From: Hyphomicrobiaceae bacterium
GTDB taxonomy: Bacteria; Pseudomonadota; Alphaproteobacteria; Rhizobiales; Hyphomicrobiaceae
Direction: 5' to 3'
Assembly (NCBI GenBank): GCA_020442225.1
Contig: JAGRKR010000103.1
Location: 1 to 17,080 of the forward strand
Length of the DNA stretch: 17,080 nucleotides
The translations under genes and the position numbers were made by a program. A model generated the notes under the pieces. That model ran no database searches. It saw only the letters and a program-made list of their open reading frames with translations, and had not been told where the DNA came from. Position 1 is the stretch's first letter, and every line of letters begins with the position of its first letter. Of this stretch, positions 5,952 to 13,937 are shown one piece after another.

Positions 5952-7190
5952 ATGGCAGCCCCCTCAAAGACACTCGAGTTTCCCGGCCAGGCCGGGCACA
6001 CGCTGGCGGGACGCCTGGAGCTGCCATCCGGCGCCCCCCGCGCCTATGCGCTGTTCGCCCATTGCTTCACCTGCTCGAAGGACAGCCACGCCGCCGCGCG
6101 CATCTCGCGCCTGCTCGCCGAGCACGGCATCGCCGTGCTCCGGTTCGACTTCACCGGCCTCGGCGACAGCGAGGGCGAGCTTGCCAACTCCGGCTTCTCG
6201 AGCAACGTCCAGGATCTGATCGCCGCCGCCGATTATCTCAGGGTGCATCACGAGGCGCCGCGACTGCTGATCGGACATAGTCTCGGCGGCGCCGCCGTGC
6301 TCGCCGCCGCCGGCGACATTCCCGAGGTGCTCGGCGTCGCCACGATCAACGCGCCGGCCGACGCCACCCACGTGCTGCGTCACTTCCAGGCCAAGGTCGA
6401 GGAGATCGAACAGCGTGGCGTCGGCGAGGTAACGCTCGGCGGGCGGCGCTTCCAGATCAGCAAGCGCTTCCTCGATGACGTTCGCAGCCAGCGGCTGACC
6501 GAGCGAATCTCGCGGCTGCACCGGTCCCTGCTCGTGTTTCACGCCCCGCGCGACGAGATCGTCGGCATCGACAATGCCACCGCCATCTTCGTGGCCGCCA
6601 AGCATCCGAAAAGCTTCGTGTCCCTCGACGATGCCGACCACCTGCTGACGCGGCGCCAGGATGCCGCCTACGTCGCCGAGATGCTGAGCGCCTGGGCGAG
6701 CCGCTTCGTCGCCGACAGGAACGGGGATGGCACCGGCACGAGCGCGCCAGCGCCGGCGGGCGTCGTCATGGTTGGCGAGACGGGCGAAGGCAAGTTCCAG
6801 CAGTTGATGCGCGTCGGCACGCACCGCATCCTGGCCGACGAGCCACGCTCGGTCGGGGGCAGCGACACCGGCCCCTCCCCCTACGATCTTCTGGCGATGG
6901 CGCTCGGAGCCTGCACCACGATGACGCTCAGGCTCTATGCCGACAAGAAGCAGATTCCCCTCGATCGCGTCAGCGTCGACGTCAAGCACCGCAAGGTGCA
7001 TGCCGAGGATTGCGAGGACTGCGGCGAAGGTCGCGAGGGTCGCATCGATCGCTTCGAGCGCATTATCCGCATCGAGGGTGCATTGGACGCGGCGACACGC
7101 GCCCGCCTGCTCGAGATCGCCGACCGCTGTCCGGTGCACCGCACGCTCGAGGCCAGCTCCGTCATCGTCACGCGCTCGGTCGAGACTTAG
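5952..7190 (+). CDS. Bifunctional alpha/beta hydrolase-OsmC family protein
   Basis: A 412-residue fusion. Residues about 1-255 are an alpha/beta hydrolase: oxyanion-region segment ALFAHCFTCSKD, the nucleophile elbow GHSLGG, an acid-turn candidate in HAPRDEIVG, and the catalytic His in DADHLL. After a Gly/Thr/Ala linker, residues about 275-412 are an OsmC/Ohr peroxidase domain: GGSDTGPSPYDLLAMALGACTTMTL carries the first redox Cys, in split form ALGAC, and ADRCPVHRTL the second. OsmC/Ohr proteins reduce organic hydroperoxides through such a Cys pair. The hydrolase might release an acylated substrate for the OsmC half, which is inference. The ATG at 5952 is used because MAAPSKTLEFPG begins the hydrolase fold. 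There is no signal peptide, so it is cytoplasmic. A strong hairpin follows the stop codon. Confidence 0.92.
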   Translation: MAAPSKTLEFPGQAGHTLAGRLELPSGAPRAYALFAHCFTCSKDSHAAARISRLLAEHGIAVLRFDFTGLGDSEGELANSGFSSNVQDLIAAADYLRVHHEAPRLLIGHSLGGAAVLAAAGDIPEVLGVATINAPADATHVLRHFQAKVEEIEQRGVGEVTLGGRRFQISKRFLDDVRSQRLTERISRLHRSLLVFHAPRDEIVGIDNATAIFVAAKHPKSFVSLDDADHLLTRRQDAAYVAEMLSAWASRFVADRNGDGTGTSAPAPAGVVMVGETGEGKFQQLMRVGTHRILADEPRSVGGSDTGPSPYDLLAMALGACTTMTLRLYADKKQIPLDRVSVDVKHRKVHAEDCEDCGEGREGRIDRFERIIRIEGALDAATRARLLEIADRCPVHRTLEASSVIVTRSVET

Positions 7191-7223
7191 GGGCTGCGCA
7201 TCGGCACCCTGCCGGCGCGCCCC
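7190..7223 (+). terminator. Two-tier hairpin at the end of the hydrolase-OsmC gene
   Basis: GGGGC-T-GCGC (7190-7199) pairs with GCGCGCCCC (7215-7223) with one bulged T. Inside, CGGCA (7202-7206) pairs with TGCCG (7210-7214) around a CCC loop. It begins at the last base of the stop codon. No U-run follows, so its strength is uncertain, but it is the strongest hairpin in the gap before the next gene. Confidence 0.5.
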
Positions 7224-7335
7224 GCCATTCATCTCGTTCCGCGTAGGCTTGGCGCCCGCAATCCGCTAGGATCGGCCGCGCCTGATGCCTCGACGCCAGC
7301 CTCGCGGCTGACGTCTCATCCGAAGTGGGGGAAAG

Positions 7336-8208
7336 ATGTTCAGTCGAGCGTTGCAGCTGCCGGCATGGAGCCGCGCAGCCTTGGCCATCACCGGCCTCCT
7401 GCTGCTGACCAGCGCGCCAGCGCTCGCCCAGCATCCACCGAAGAACGAGAGCTCCAGCAGCGGACCAGCTGCGCCACCGCCCGCCTCGCGCGACGATCGG
7501 CGCTCCGGCTCGGTCGCGGACGAGATCGCCGCCGTGCAGGAGAAGGGCGGGTCCAGCGCATGGGACAAGGTGGTGACGGGCATCATGCTGCGCGCCTTCG
7601 ATCGCGACGGCTCGAAGCGTATCGACAGCACGAGCGAGCTCGACAGGATCGACTGCGCGACGTGGCGAGCCCTCGACGCCGGCATGAAGCGCGGCGGCAG
7701 GACTGGCATGGTGGTCACCTACGGGTTCGGTCCGCAGTTCATCTATGTGGGTTATGCCATCGGCATCCACGAAAGCCAGCGCAGCCGCGCCTACTCGCGC
7801 ATGCTCGCGTGCGGTGTTCCGGATTCCGCCAGCGGCAAGCGCCGTCCTGAGCCGGCATCGCCTGCCCCGATCCCGTCCCCCGGACGTGGCTCGGTCGCCG
7901 ACGAGATCGCCGCCGTGCAGGAGAAGGGCGGGTCCAGCGGATGGGACCGGATCGTGACGGGCATCATGCTGCGCGCCTTCGATCGAGACCGTTCGGGCTC
8001 GATCGACAGCACCTCCGAGCTCGATGCGATCGACTGCGCCACCTGGCGCGCGCTCGACTCTGGGATGAAGCGCGGCGGACGCATGGGTCTTATCGTGACC
8101 TATGGCTTCGGCCCCGGCTTCATATACGTCGGCCATGCCGTCGGCATCAACGCCTCGATGCGCGAGCGCGGCTACCAGCGCATGGGCGATTGCGGGGTGC
8201 GGCGCTGA
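7336..8208 (+). CDS. Exported protein with two tandem 103-residue repeats
   Basis: I do not recognise a named family. The 290 residues start with a Sec signal (AALAITGLLLLTSAPALAQ, likely cut after ALA at about residue 31). A Ser/Pro-rich linker and two copies of one domain follow, at residues 58-160 and 185-287, ungapped and 81 of 103 identical by hand count. Each copy has GSVADEIAAVQEKGGSS, an acidic loop (DRDGSKRIDSTSE or DRDRSGSIDSTSE), IDCATWRALD, and VVTYGFGP or IVTYGFGP, plus two cysteines that could pair. The acidic loop resembles an EF-hand but the last Glu is at position 13, not 12, so calcium binding is uncertain. The ATG at 7336 follows GGGGGAAAG closely. It converges on the DUF2254 gene with 27 bp between stop codons. 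Confidence 0.78.
   Translation: MFSRALQLPAWSRAALAITGLLLLTSAPALAQHPPKNESSSSGPAAPPPASRDDRRSGSVADEIAAVQEKGGSSAWDKVVTGIMLRAFDRDGSKRIDSTSELDRIDCATWRALDAGMKRGGRTGMVVTYGFGPQFIYVGYAIGIHESQRSRAYSRMLACGVPDSASGKRRPEPASPAPIPSPGRGSVADEIAAVQEKGGSSGWDRIVTGIMLRAFDRDRSGSIDSTSELDAIDCATWRALDSGMKRGGRMGLIVTYGFGPGFIYVGHAVGINASMRERGYQRMGDCGVRR
7507..7815 (+). repeat. Tandem intragenic repeat, copy 1
   Basis: First of two 309-bp units in the exported repeat protein. It aligns with 7888-8196 at a fixed offset of 381 bp without any gap. The first 99 bp differ at only 6 positions by hand count, while later parts are clearly more diverged. Confidence 0.9.
7888..8196 (+). repeat. Tandem intragenic repeat, copy 2
   Basis: Second 309-bp unit, separated from copy 1 by a 72-bp Pro/Ser-coding spacer. 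The acidic loop here carries the canonical Gly at position 6 (DRDRSGSID) that copy 1 lacks, so if either copy binds a metal, this one is the better candidate. Confidence 0.9.
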
Positions 8209-8235
8209 GGCAGGAGTGCATGGTCCTGCTGGTTG

Positions 8236-9516
8236 TTACGTGCGGCGCGTGTCGCGGTAGCTTGGAAACCGATCGAGCGCCGCACGCACCCGCTCGAGAT
8301 CGTCTGTAAGCTGGATCGCCTGCTCCGCGTGCTTCATGGCGAGTTGCGAATGCCGGTAGGCCTGCTCGCACACGGCCGGGTTGCGCGAGCGCGTCAGGAT
8401 GGCGAACGCCTTCTGCAGTCGGATCTGCACCTCCGGAATCGCCGCACCGTCGCGCGCTATCGGCGCGAATGCGTCGTCGAAGAGATCCTTCTCGGCGAGA
8501 CCCGGCACGCGCACGCGATCGAACTTCGGCTCCTGGTTGCGATCGACGGCGGACCAGATGTCGAACAGCATGACCATGCGGCCGATCACGTCGATGGCAG
8601 TGCCGGGATCGTTGACGGCGGGCGAGAGCGCGCGCGAGGCGATCTCGGACATGGCGATGATGCCGAAGCGCGGGTCCTGATCGAACGTGCGGCTGCGTTC
8701 GATGGAGAAGGCATCGGCAACCTCCGCCTCGAGCTCCGCCGCATCCTGTGACCGCGCCCCCTGCACGTAGGCGATGGGGCTGCGCGCGGACACGAACGCC
8801 CCCGGGAGCGAGACCACGTCGATCGACGTCTCCAGCCGCTCGGCGATCGACTGAAGGACATCGACCGCGATGTGCTGAACGTACCCGGTAGCACCAGCAT
8901 AGACCGGCAGCGCATCGACCGGCTGCTCCCTCGCGACGCGCGGCCCCGGCCGCCCGCCCATGTACGGACGCGCCGCCCGCGCCTGCAGAGCCGTACGCGC
9001 CACCTCGTAGACGGCATTGGTCGTCTCGCCGACACGACCGAGCCGGCGCACATAGTCGACCCAGCGCAGCAGTGTCACGACCACCAGCGTCACCACAACC
9101 AGGGTCGAGGCGAAGACGACGACGCGAGCGCCGGGATCGTAGACGCCGGTCGTCAGCAGGATGGTGGCGAGCAGGCTGTAGATGAAGGCGCCGATGAAGA
9201 CCGCCATGACGTTCATCGACGTCGCGTCGCGCATCAGCAGGCCGGTTGCCCGCGGAGTGGCCCCGCTCGAAGCCGCAGCGTAGCCGTTCACCATGGTCGA
9301 GAGCGAGAACGTGGTCACCGCCAGCATGGACGAGGAGATGATGCCGAGAATGGTCTCGACGCTCTCCGAGCCGATGGTGCGCGCGATGCTCGCCGGGACG
9401 TACGGCCCGATGACGAGCCCAAGCACAGCCACGGCGATCGCAATCGCGGACAGGAAGACCGATCGGAACCACAATTGATCGACGACCTGCTGCAATTGCC
9501 ACCAGAACTTCGACAT
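8236..9516 (-). CDS. DUF2254 family membrane protein
   Basis: A 426-residue inner-membrane protein of the DUF2254 family, function unknown. Four membrane segments crowd the N-terminal half: about 18-41 (VFLSAIAIAVAVLGLVIG), 52-75 (ETILGIISSSMLAVTTFSLS), 100-125 (MNVMAVFIGAFIYSLLATIL) and 131-152 (VVVFASTLVVVTLVVVTLL). A soluble C-terminal half follows. Family-like features include WFRSVFLS near the start, TTFSLSTMVNGYAAASS after the second segment, and SPAVNDPGTAIDVIGR in the soluble part. The ATG at 9516 starts before the first membrane segment and has a purine-rich GAGAGGGCGAGG upstream. It is transcribed alone, convergent with the repeat protein and divergent from the GMC oxidoreductase. 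Confidence 0.9.
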   Translation of the reverse strand: MSKFWWQLQQVVDQLWFRSVFLSAIAIAVAVLGLVIGPYVPASIARTIGSESVETILGIISSSMLAVTTFSLSTMVNGYAAASSGATPRATGLLMRDATSMNVMAVFIGAFIYSLLATILLTTGVYDPGARVVVFASTLVVVTLVVVTLLRWVDYVRRLGRVGETTNAVYEVARTALQARAARPYMGGRPGPRVAREQPVDALPVYAGATGYVQHIAVDVLQSIAERLETSIDVVSLPGAFVSARSPIAYVQGARSQDAAELEAEVADAFSIERSRTFDQDPRFGIIAMSEIASRALSPAVNDPGTAIDVIGRMVMLFDIWSAVDRNQEPKFDRVRVPGLAEKDLFDDAFAPIARDGAAIPEVQIRLQKAFAILTRSRNPAVCEQAYRHSQLAMKHAEQAIQLTDDLERVRAALDRFPSYRDTRRT

Positions 9517-9745
9517 CGCCTCGCCCTCTCACGTCCGCAGGGATTGCATGCGCCTCGGCCGCTCGGCAGAAACCTGCCAAGCCTACCCTATTGACACCGG
9601 ATCGTCAGGAAAGCGGTCCCGCCGGGATTTCGCGCACTTCTGGTTTCGCCCTGCCAGCAGAGCGGCCAGCGCGGCTCAATCCGGTTGAACCGCGCATGGC
9701 GAGCGTATAGGCGTCGACAGGGCGAGGCTTGCAGTGGAGGAGAAC

Positions 9746-11350
9746 GTGAGTGGCAACGAGATCGCGACCTATGAGTATATCGTCGTAGGGGCCGGATCGG
9801 CCGGCGCTGTGGTCGCCAACAGGCTCTCCGCCGCCCGGCATCGCGTGCTGCTGCTCGAGGCTGGTCCCGTTGACCATCCCTGGACGCGCGTGCCGATCGG
9901 CTACGCCAAGCTGATCAATAATCCCGCAGCGAACTGGCTCTACAGCTCCGAGCCGGACGCCAACACCAACGGCCGGCGCATTCCGGTGCCGCGCGGCCGA
10001 CTGCTGGGCGGCTCCAGCGCCATCAACGGCTCGGCATTCGTGCGCGGCCAGGCCCAGGATTTCGATAACTGGGCGCAACTCGGCAATCGCGGCTGGAGCT
10101 ACGAGGCCGTGCTGCCCTACTTCAAGCGGATGGAGACGTTTGCGGGCGGCGACGACGCGTTCCGGGGATGCGGCGGCCCCATCGAGGTGACGAATCCCAC
10201 CCCGCAGGCCCCGCTTTTTCAAGCCCTGATCAAGGCGGCGGCCGAAGTCGGCATTCCCTTCAATCCCGACTACAACGGCGCCCGGCAGGACGGCATCGCC
10301 ATGAGTCAGGCGACGATCGCCAGGGGCCGTCGCATGAGCACGGCGCGCTGCTATCTGGCGCCCGTGCGCAGGCGAGCCAATCTTCGCATCGTCACCGGCG
10401 CGCTGACCACGGCCCTCCTGCTCGACGGCAAGCGCTGCGCGGGCGTCCGCTACCGACTGGGCGATACCGACCGCGAGGCGCACGCCACGCGCGAGGTGAT
10501 CGTGAGCGCCGGCAGCATCAACTCGCCCCAACTGCTCGAGCTCTCCGGCATAGGCGATCCGCAGCGCCTCGGCGCGCTCGGCATCGAGGTGCGACACGCG
10601 CTGGCGGGAGTCGGCGAGAATCTCCGGGATCACTACGCGCCGCGCACCCGCTGGGCCATCGGCGCGCCGGGCCTGAGCTTCCGTGACCGCGCCCGCGGGC
10701 TCGGGCTGGTGCGCGAGGCGCTTCGCTTCGCGCTCACCGGCGAGGGCCTGCTGTCCATGGTGGCGGCGCCGCTGCGCGCGTTCGTACGCTCGCGCGAGGG
10801 CCTCGCCGGCCCGGACCTGCTGCTCGGCTGGGTGCCGCTGCTCTACGATCCCGGACCCAAAGTCTCGGCGCAGGCCGGCATGTCCTGCTATGCGCACCCG
10901 ATGCGGCCGGAAAGCACGGGACACGTCCACATCACGTCGAGCGATCCGCGCCAGCCGCCGGCCATCACCTTCAACTTCCTCTCTGCGCCCGTCGATGCCG
11001 AACTGACGGTCCGGGCCATCCGCATCGCGCGCGCCATCATGACGGCACCCGCCATGGCTGAGGCCGGGTTGACGGAGCTTGCCCCCGGCATCGCCCGCCA
11101 GACCGACGACGAGATCCTGGAGTGGGTGCGGCAGGCCGCCGAGACGACCTATCATCCCGTCGGCACCTGCCGCATGGGCCAGGACGGCATGGCCGTCGTC
11201 GACGAGCACCTGCGCGTACGCGGGCTCGAAGGCCTGCGCGTCGCCGACGCCTCGATCATGCCGACGCTCACCTCGGGCAACACCAACGCGCCCGCTATCA
11301 TGATCGGCGAGAAGGCGTCCGACATGATCCTCGCGGCCACCGCGGCCTGA
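9746..11350 (+). CDS. GMC family FAD-dependent oxidoreductase (choline dehydrogenase-like)
   Basis: A flavoprotein that oxidises an alcohol to an aldehyde or ketone, 534 residues, the usual family length. The dinucleotide-binding motif is VVGAGSAGAVVANRL near the start, followed by the flavin-contacting LLLEAG. GMC signature 1 is in PRGRLLGGSSAINGS and signature 2 in VSAGSINSPQLLELSGIG. The C-terminal segment has TYHPVGTCRMG, with the active-site His, then LRVADASIMPTLTSGNTNAPAIMIGEK. I use the GTG at 9746 because GGAGG at 9736-9740 is 5 bases before it; the in-frame GTG at 9734 has no such site. BetA-like proteins are close, but no choline/betaine genes are nearby, so the substrate is unknown. 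The aldolase-family gene follows after 115 bp. Confidence 0.92.
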   Translation: MSGNEIATYEYIVVGAGSAGAVVANRLSAARHRVLLLEAGPVDHPWTRVPIGYAKLINNPAANWLYSSEPDANTNGRRIPVPRGRLLGGSSAINGSAFVRGQAQDFDNWAQLGNRGWSYEAVLPYFKRMETFAGGDDAFRGCGGPIEVTNPTPQAPLFQALIKAAAEVGIPFNPDYNGARQDGIAMSQATIARGRRMSTARCYLAPVRRRANLRIVTGALTTALLLDGKRCAGVRYRLGDTDREAHATREVIVSAGSINSPQLLELSGIGDPQRLGALGIEVRHALAGVGENLRDHYAPRTRWAIGAPGLSFRDRARGLGLVREALRFALTGEGLLSMVAAPLRAFVRSREGLAGPDLLLGWVPLLYDPGPKVSAQAGMSCYAHPMRPESTGHVHITSSDPRQPPAITFNFLSAPVDAELTVRAIRIARAIMTAPAMAEAGLTELAPGIARQTDDEILEWVRQAAETTYHPVGTCRMGQDGMAVVDEHLRVRGLEGLRVADASIMPTLTSGNTNAPAIMIGEKASDMILAATAA

Positions 11351-11465
11351 GCGGGCGGCAAGGCCTGCGTCACCGCCACCGGCTCGACCTGCGGGCCTCG
11401 CTCTGCCAGACTGACGGCGAGACACTTGCCTGCCGACCACCCAAGCACCACTCGAAGGCCTGACC

Positions 11466-12446
11466 ATGACCCGATTGCTCGATGCCACGGCCCGTGGCGT
11501 CTTCCCCATCTCGCTGACGCCGTTCCACGACGACGGCACCATCGACCATGCCAGCATGGACCGGCTGGTCGACTATTTCCTCTCGCTCGGCGTGCCGGGC
11601 CTGACGCTGCTCGGCATCATGGGCGAAGCCAACAAATTGACGGCCGAGGAGTCGCTCGCCTTTATCCAGCGGGCCATCCGGCGCATCGACGGTCGCGCCA
11701 AGGTCATCGTCGGCACCGCGCATGTGAGCTACGCGCAATTCAAGAGCTTCTCCGCGGCAGCCATGGACGCCGGCGCCTCGGCGGTCATGGTGGCGCCGGC
11801 GACGGGGCTCAGGACCGAGGAGCACGTGCACGCATTCTTCGACGGTCTCGTGAGCAGCATCGGCGACGACGTGCCCATCGCCTTGCAGGACTACCCGCAG
11901 AGCTCCGGCGTCTTCCTCTCCGTCGAGACGCTGGGCCGGCTTTTCCAGGCTTTCCCGAGCATCCAGATGCTGAAGCACGAGGAGGGCTCGGCCATGCGCA
12001 AGATCACGCGCCTGAGGGCCGCAGAGAAGCGCGGCGCGCACCGGCGCGTGGCCATCATGGTCGGCAACAGCGGCATCCATCTGCCACAGGAGCTGGTGCG
12101 CGGCGTCGACGGCGCCAACACGGGCGTCGCCTTCCCGGAAATGCTGATCGAGGTGTGCAACCGGACCTTCGCCGGCCAGGCGGAAGCGGGCGAGGACCTC
12201 TACGACATCTTCCTGCCGATCGTGCGCCACGAGTGGCAGCCCGGCATCGGACTCGCCATCCGCAAGGAGATCTTCCGCCGCCGCGGGCTCGTCGCCTCGG
12301 CCCGTGCGCGCGCGCCGGGTCCGTCGCTCGATGCCGACGATCATGCCGAATTGACCCGCCTGCTCCAGCGCCTGCACCGCCGGCTCGACGAGACGGGAGA
12401 GGGCGCGATCATCACGTCCTATCCGGTGTCTTTTGCCGATACCTGA
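11466..12446 (+). CDS. DapA/NanA-family aldolase or lyase
   Basis: A 326-residue TIM-barrel enzyme of the dihydrodipicolinate synthase/N-acetylneuraminate lyase superfamily, which uses a Schiff-base lysine to make or break C-C bonds with pyruvate-type substrates. Seen: GVFPISLTPFHDDGTID at strand 1, GIMGEANKLTAEE as a variant of the GTTGE-LT-EE motif, the catalytic tyrosine in LQDYPQSSG, and the Schiff-base lysine in QMLKHEEG. The Gly-Thr-Thr before GE is replaced by Gly-Ile-Met, so it is unlikely to be the biosynthetic DapA; a catabolic lyase, dehydratase or aldolase is more probable. The ATG at 11466 follows GAAGG. With the upstream oxidoreductase it probably forms a catabolic pair. Its last 28 bp overlap the 3' end of the opposing MFS gene. 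Confidence 0.9.
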   Translation: MTRLLDATARGVFPISLTPFHDDGTIDHASMDRLVDYFLSLGVPGLTLLGIMGEANKLTAEESLAFIQRAIRRIDGRAKVIVGTAHVSYAQFKSFSAAAMDAGASAVMVAPATGLRTEEHVHAFFDGLVSSIGDDVPIALQDYPQSSGVFLSVETLGRLFQAFPSIQMLKHEEGSAMRKITRLRAAEKRGAHRRVAIMVGNSGIHLPQELVRGVDGANTGVAFPEMLIEVCNRTFAGQAEAGEDLYDIFLPIVRHEWQPGIGLAIRKEIFRRRGLVASARARAPGPSLDADDHAELTRLLQRLHRRLDETGEGAIITSYPVSFADT

Positions 12447-13591
12447 GCGCCCATGTTGAGCCGACGCAGTCTCAGCATCGCCCAGATGCCGAGCGCCGGC
12501 CCGGCGGCGAGCCCGGCGAGCACGGCCGGCCAGCCGAAGGTCGCCGCCAGCAGCGGGAACACCTGCACGGTCACGAACGTCAGGGCGAAGCCGAGCGCGG
12601 TCTGAAGCGCCAGCAGGCTGCCGGCGACCTCTGCAGGGGCGGCGTCGGCGACGAGGGCCGAGAACTGCGCCGAATCCGGCACGACGCTCGCTCCCCAGAG
12701 CAGCGCCAGCGCGAACGTCAGCCACACCGGGCCGCCGAACGTCGCCGCGAAGAGGACGGCCGAGGTGCCGCTCACGGCCATGGCGACGGCCGCGGTCTCG
12801 GCCTTGCCGATGCGGTCGCCCACGAGACCGGCAACGATGCAGAGCAACCCGCCGAGACCGATGGCGAGAAACGCCGTCAGCTTGGCGAGCGCCAATGCCG
12901 CCGGGGCCGCCATGGTCGCGCCGTAGGATGCTGCCAGCGCCACGGCCAGCCACGCCCACATGGCATAGAGTTCCCACATGTGGCCGAGGTAGCCGGCATA
13001 GGCGAGGCGCACGCGCCGGTTCGTCCAGGCGAGGAAGATCGCGCGGGGGTCGAAGGCCGCCGCCGTGCCGTGATGGGGCCCGAGCCGTGTCAGCAGCACG
13101 AGCAGGCCGGCCAGCGCCGCCACGGCCGAGGCGATAGCGACCGTCAGCCGCCAGTCCGCACCGCCGGCAAGCGCCATCAGGTGCGGTGCCGCCGAGCCCA
13201 GGGTCAGCGCTCCCACGAGCGCACCGACCAGGAAGCCCCGATCGCGCTGCCCCCAGCCGACGGCGATCTTCATGCCGACCGGATAGACGCCGGCGAGCAG
13301 CGCGCCCGTGGCGAACCGCGAGGCGATGGCGGCAAGGCTGCCCGGCGGCAGCACCAGCAGCAGGGCGTTGACCAGCGCCGCTGCCAGCGCCGAGACGGCG
13401 AAGATGCGACGGGGGTCGTAGCGGTCGGCGATACCGAGGATGGCCGAGACGAGAGCCCCGACCACGAAGCCCGCCTGCACGCTGCTCGCGAGTGCCGCCT
13501 GCCTGAGCGGCGAGATGGTGGCCTCGCGCGCCATGTCGGGCAGGATGGCGGCCGACACGAACCACAGGCTCATGCCGGCGAGCTCCGCCAC
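12419..13591 (-). CDS. MFS transporter
   Basis: A polytopic inner-membrane transporter, 390 residues from the GTG at 13591, with about 12 hydrophobic segments. It shows the loop 2-3 region ADRYDPRRIFAVSALAAALVN, a repeat of it in the second half (VGDRIGKAETAAVAMAVSG), a central loop near LGPHHGTAAAFDPRAIF and a short basic C-terminus. The substrate is unknown; the aldolase neighbour hints at a carboxylate or sugar acid. The start is a problem: the first membrane segment really runs from about SVSLLLVAELAGMSLWF, which begins upstream of the GTG. The frame stays open to about 13726 but has no ATG, GTG or TTG before 13591. The coordinates given are the conservative ones; a likely true start is near 13651. 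Confidence 0.85.
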   Translation of the reverse strand: MAELAGMSLWFVSAAILPDMAREATISPLRQAALASSVQAGFVVGALVSAILGIADRYDPRRIFAVSALAAALVNALLLVLPPGSLAAIASRFATGALLAGVYPVGMKIAVGWGQRDRGFLVGALVGALTLGSAAPHLMALAGGADWRLTVAIASAVAALAGLLVLLTRLGPHHGTAAAFDPRAIFLAWTNRRVRLAYAGYLGHMWELYAMWAWLAVALAASYGATMAAPAALALAKLTAFLAIGLGGLLCIVAGLVGDRIGKAETAAVAMAVSGTSAVLFAATFGGPVWLTFALALLWGASVVPDSAQFSALVADAAPAEVAGSLLALQTALGFALTFVTVQVFPLLAATFGWPAVLAGLAAGPALGIWAMLRLRRLNMGAQVSAKDTG

Positions 13592-13937
13592 CAGCAGCAG
13601 CGATACGGACCTGAGCTTCTCCGACGCAAGAGGGTTCTGACGAGGCGTGATCTCGAAGTCCTCCCGTGGGACGGCCAGGACGGCGTGGCGGGCGGACAGG
13701 GCATCACACCAGGGCGGCGGTGGTCAATGGGTCTGGCGGGATGCGCCGCGAAGACCAGCCTTCCGGGCGGACATCCTCATCAGCCTGTCCTTGCAGCACC
13801 GCCACCTTCCCGGCGTGGATTGGCTTCGCGCGCCTGTGAGCCGGTCGTCCGCCAACATCCGGTCGAACTCGGACCACGAAAGGCCTATATGCGTGGCACG
13901 ACGCCTTGCCTGCATGTCCACGACGAGGGAGCCACCT
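13592..13937. other. Gap between divergent MFS and methyltransferase genes
   Basis: This 346-bp stretch holds the probable 5' extension of the MFS gene (13592-13651, - strand) with its ribosome site, and the leader of the methyltransferase gene. The methyltransferase frame is also open back to 13647, but that part resembles no protein family. Promoters for both genes should lie here; I cannot point to a convincing -35/-10 pair. Confidence 0.5.
13649..13665 (-). promoter_or_regulatory. Ribosome site and possible ATC start of the MFS gene
   Basis: On the - strand a strong Shine-Dalgarno, GGGAGGA (13659-13665), is followed 7 bases later by ATC (13649-13651). That codon is in frame with the transporter and gives I/M-TPRQNPLASEKLRSVSLLLV, a natural N-terminus leading into the first membrane segment. 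The GTG at 13591 has no ribosome site. Confidence 0.5.

Noticed and set aside
8211..8228. CAGGA/TCCTG inverted repeat between convergent genes as a terminator
   Set aside because: Only a 5-bp stem with an 8-nt loop and no U-tract; too weak to call.
9605..11557. 650-codon - strand frame opposite the GMC oxidoreductase
   Set aside because: Composition is Arg/Gly/Ala/His-rich as in GC-codon shadows, with no motif; the + strand has all GMC motifs.
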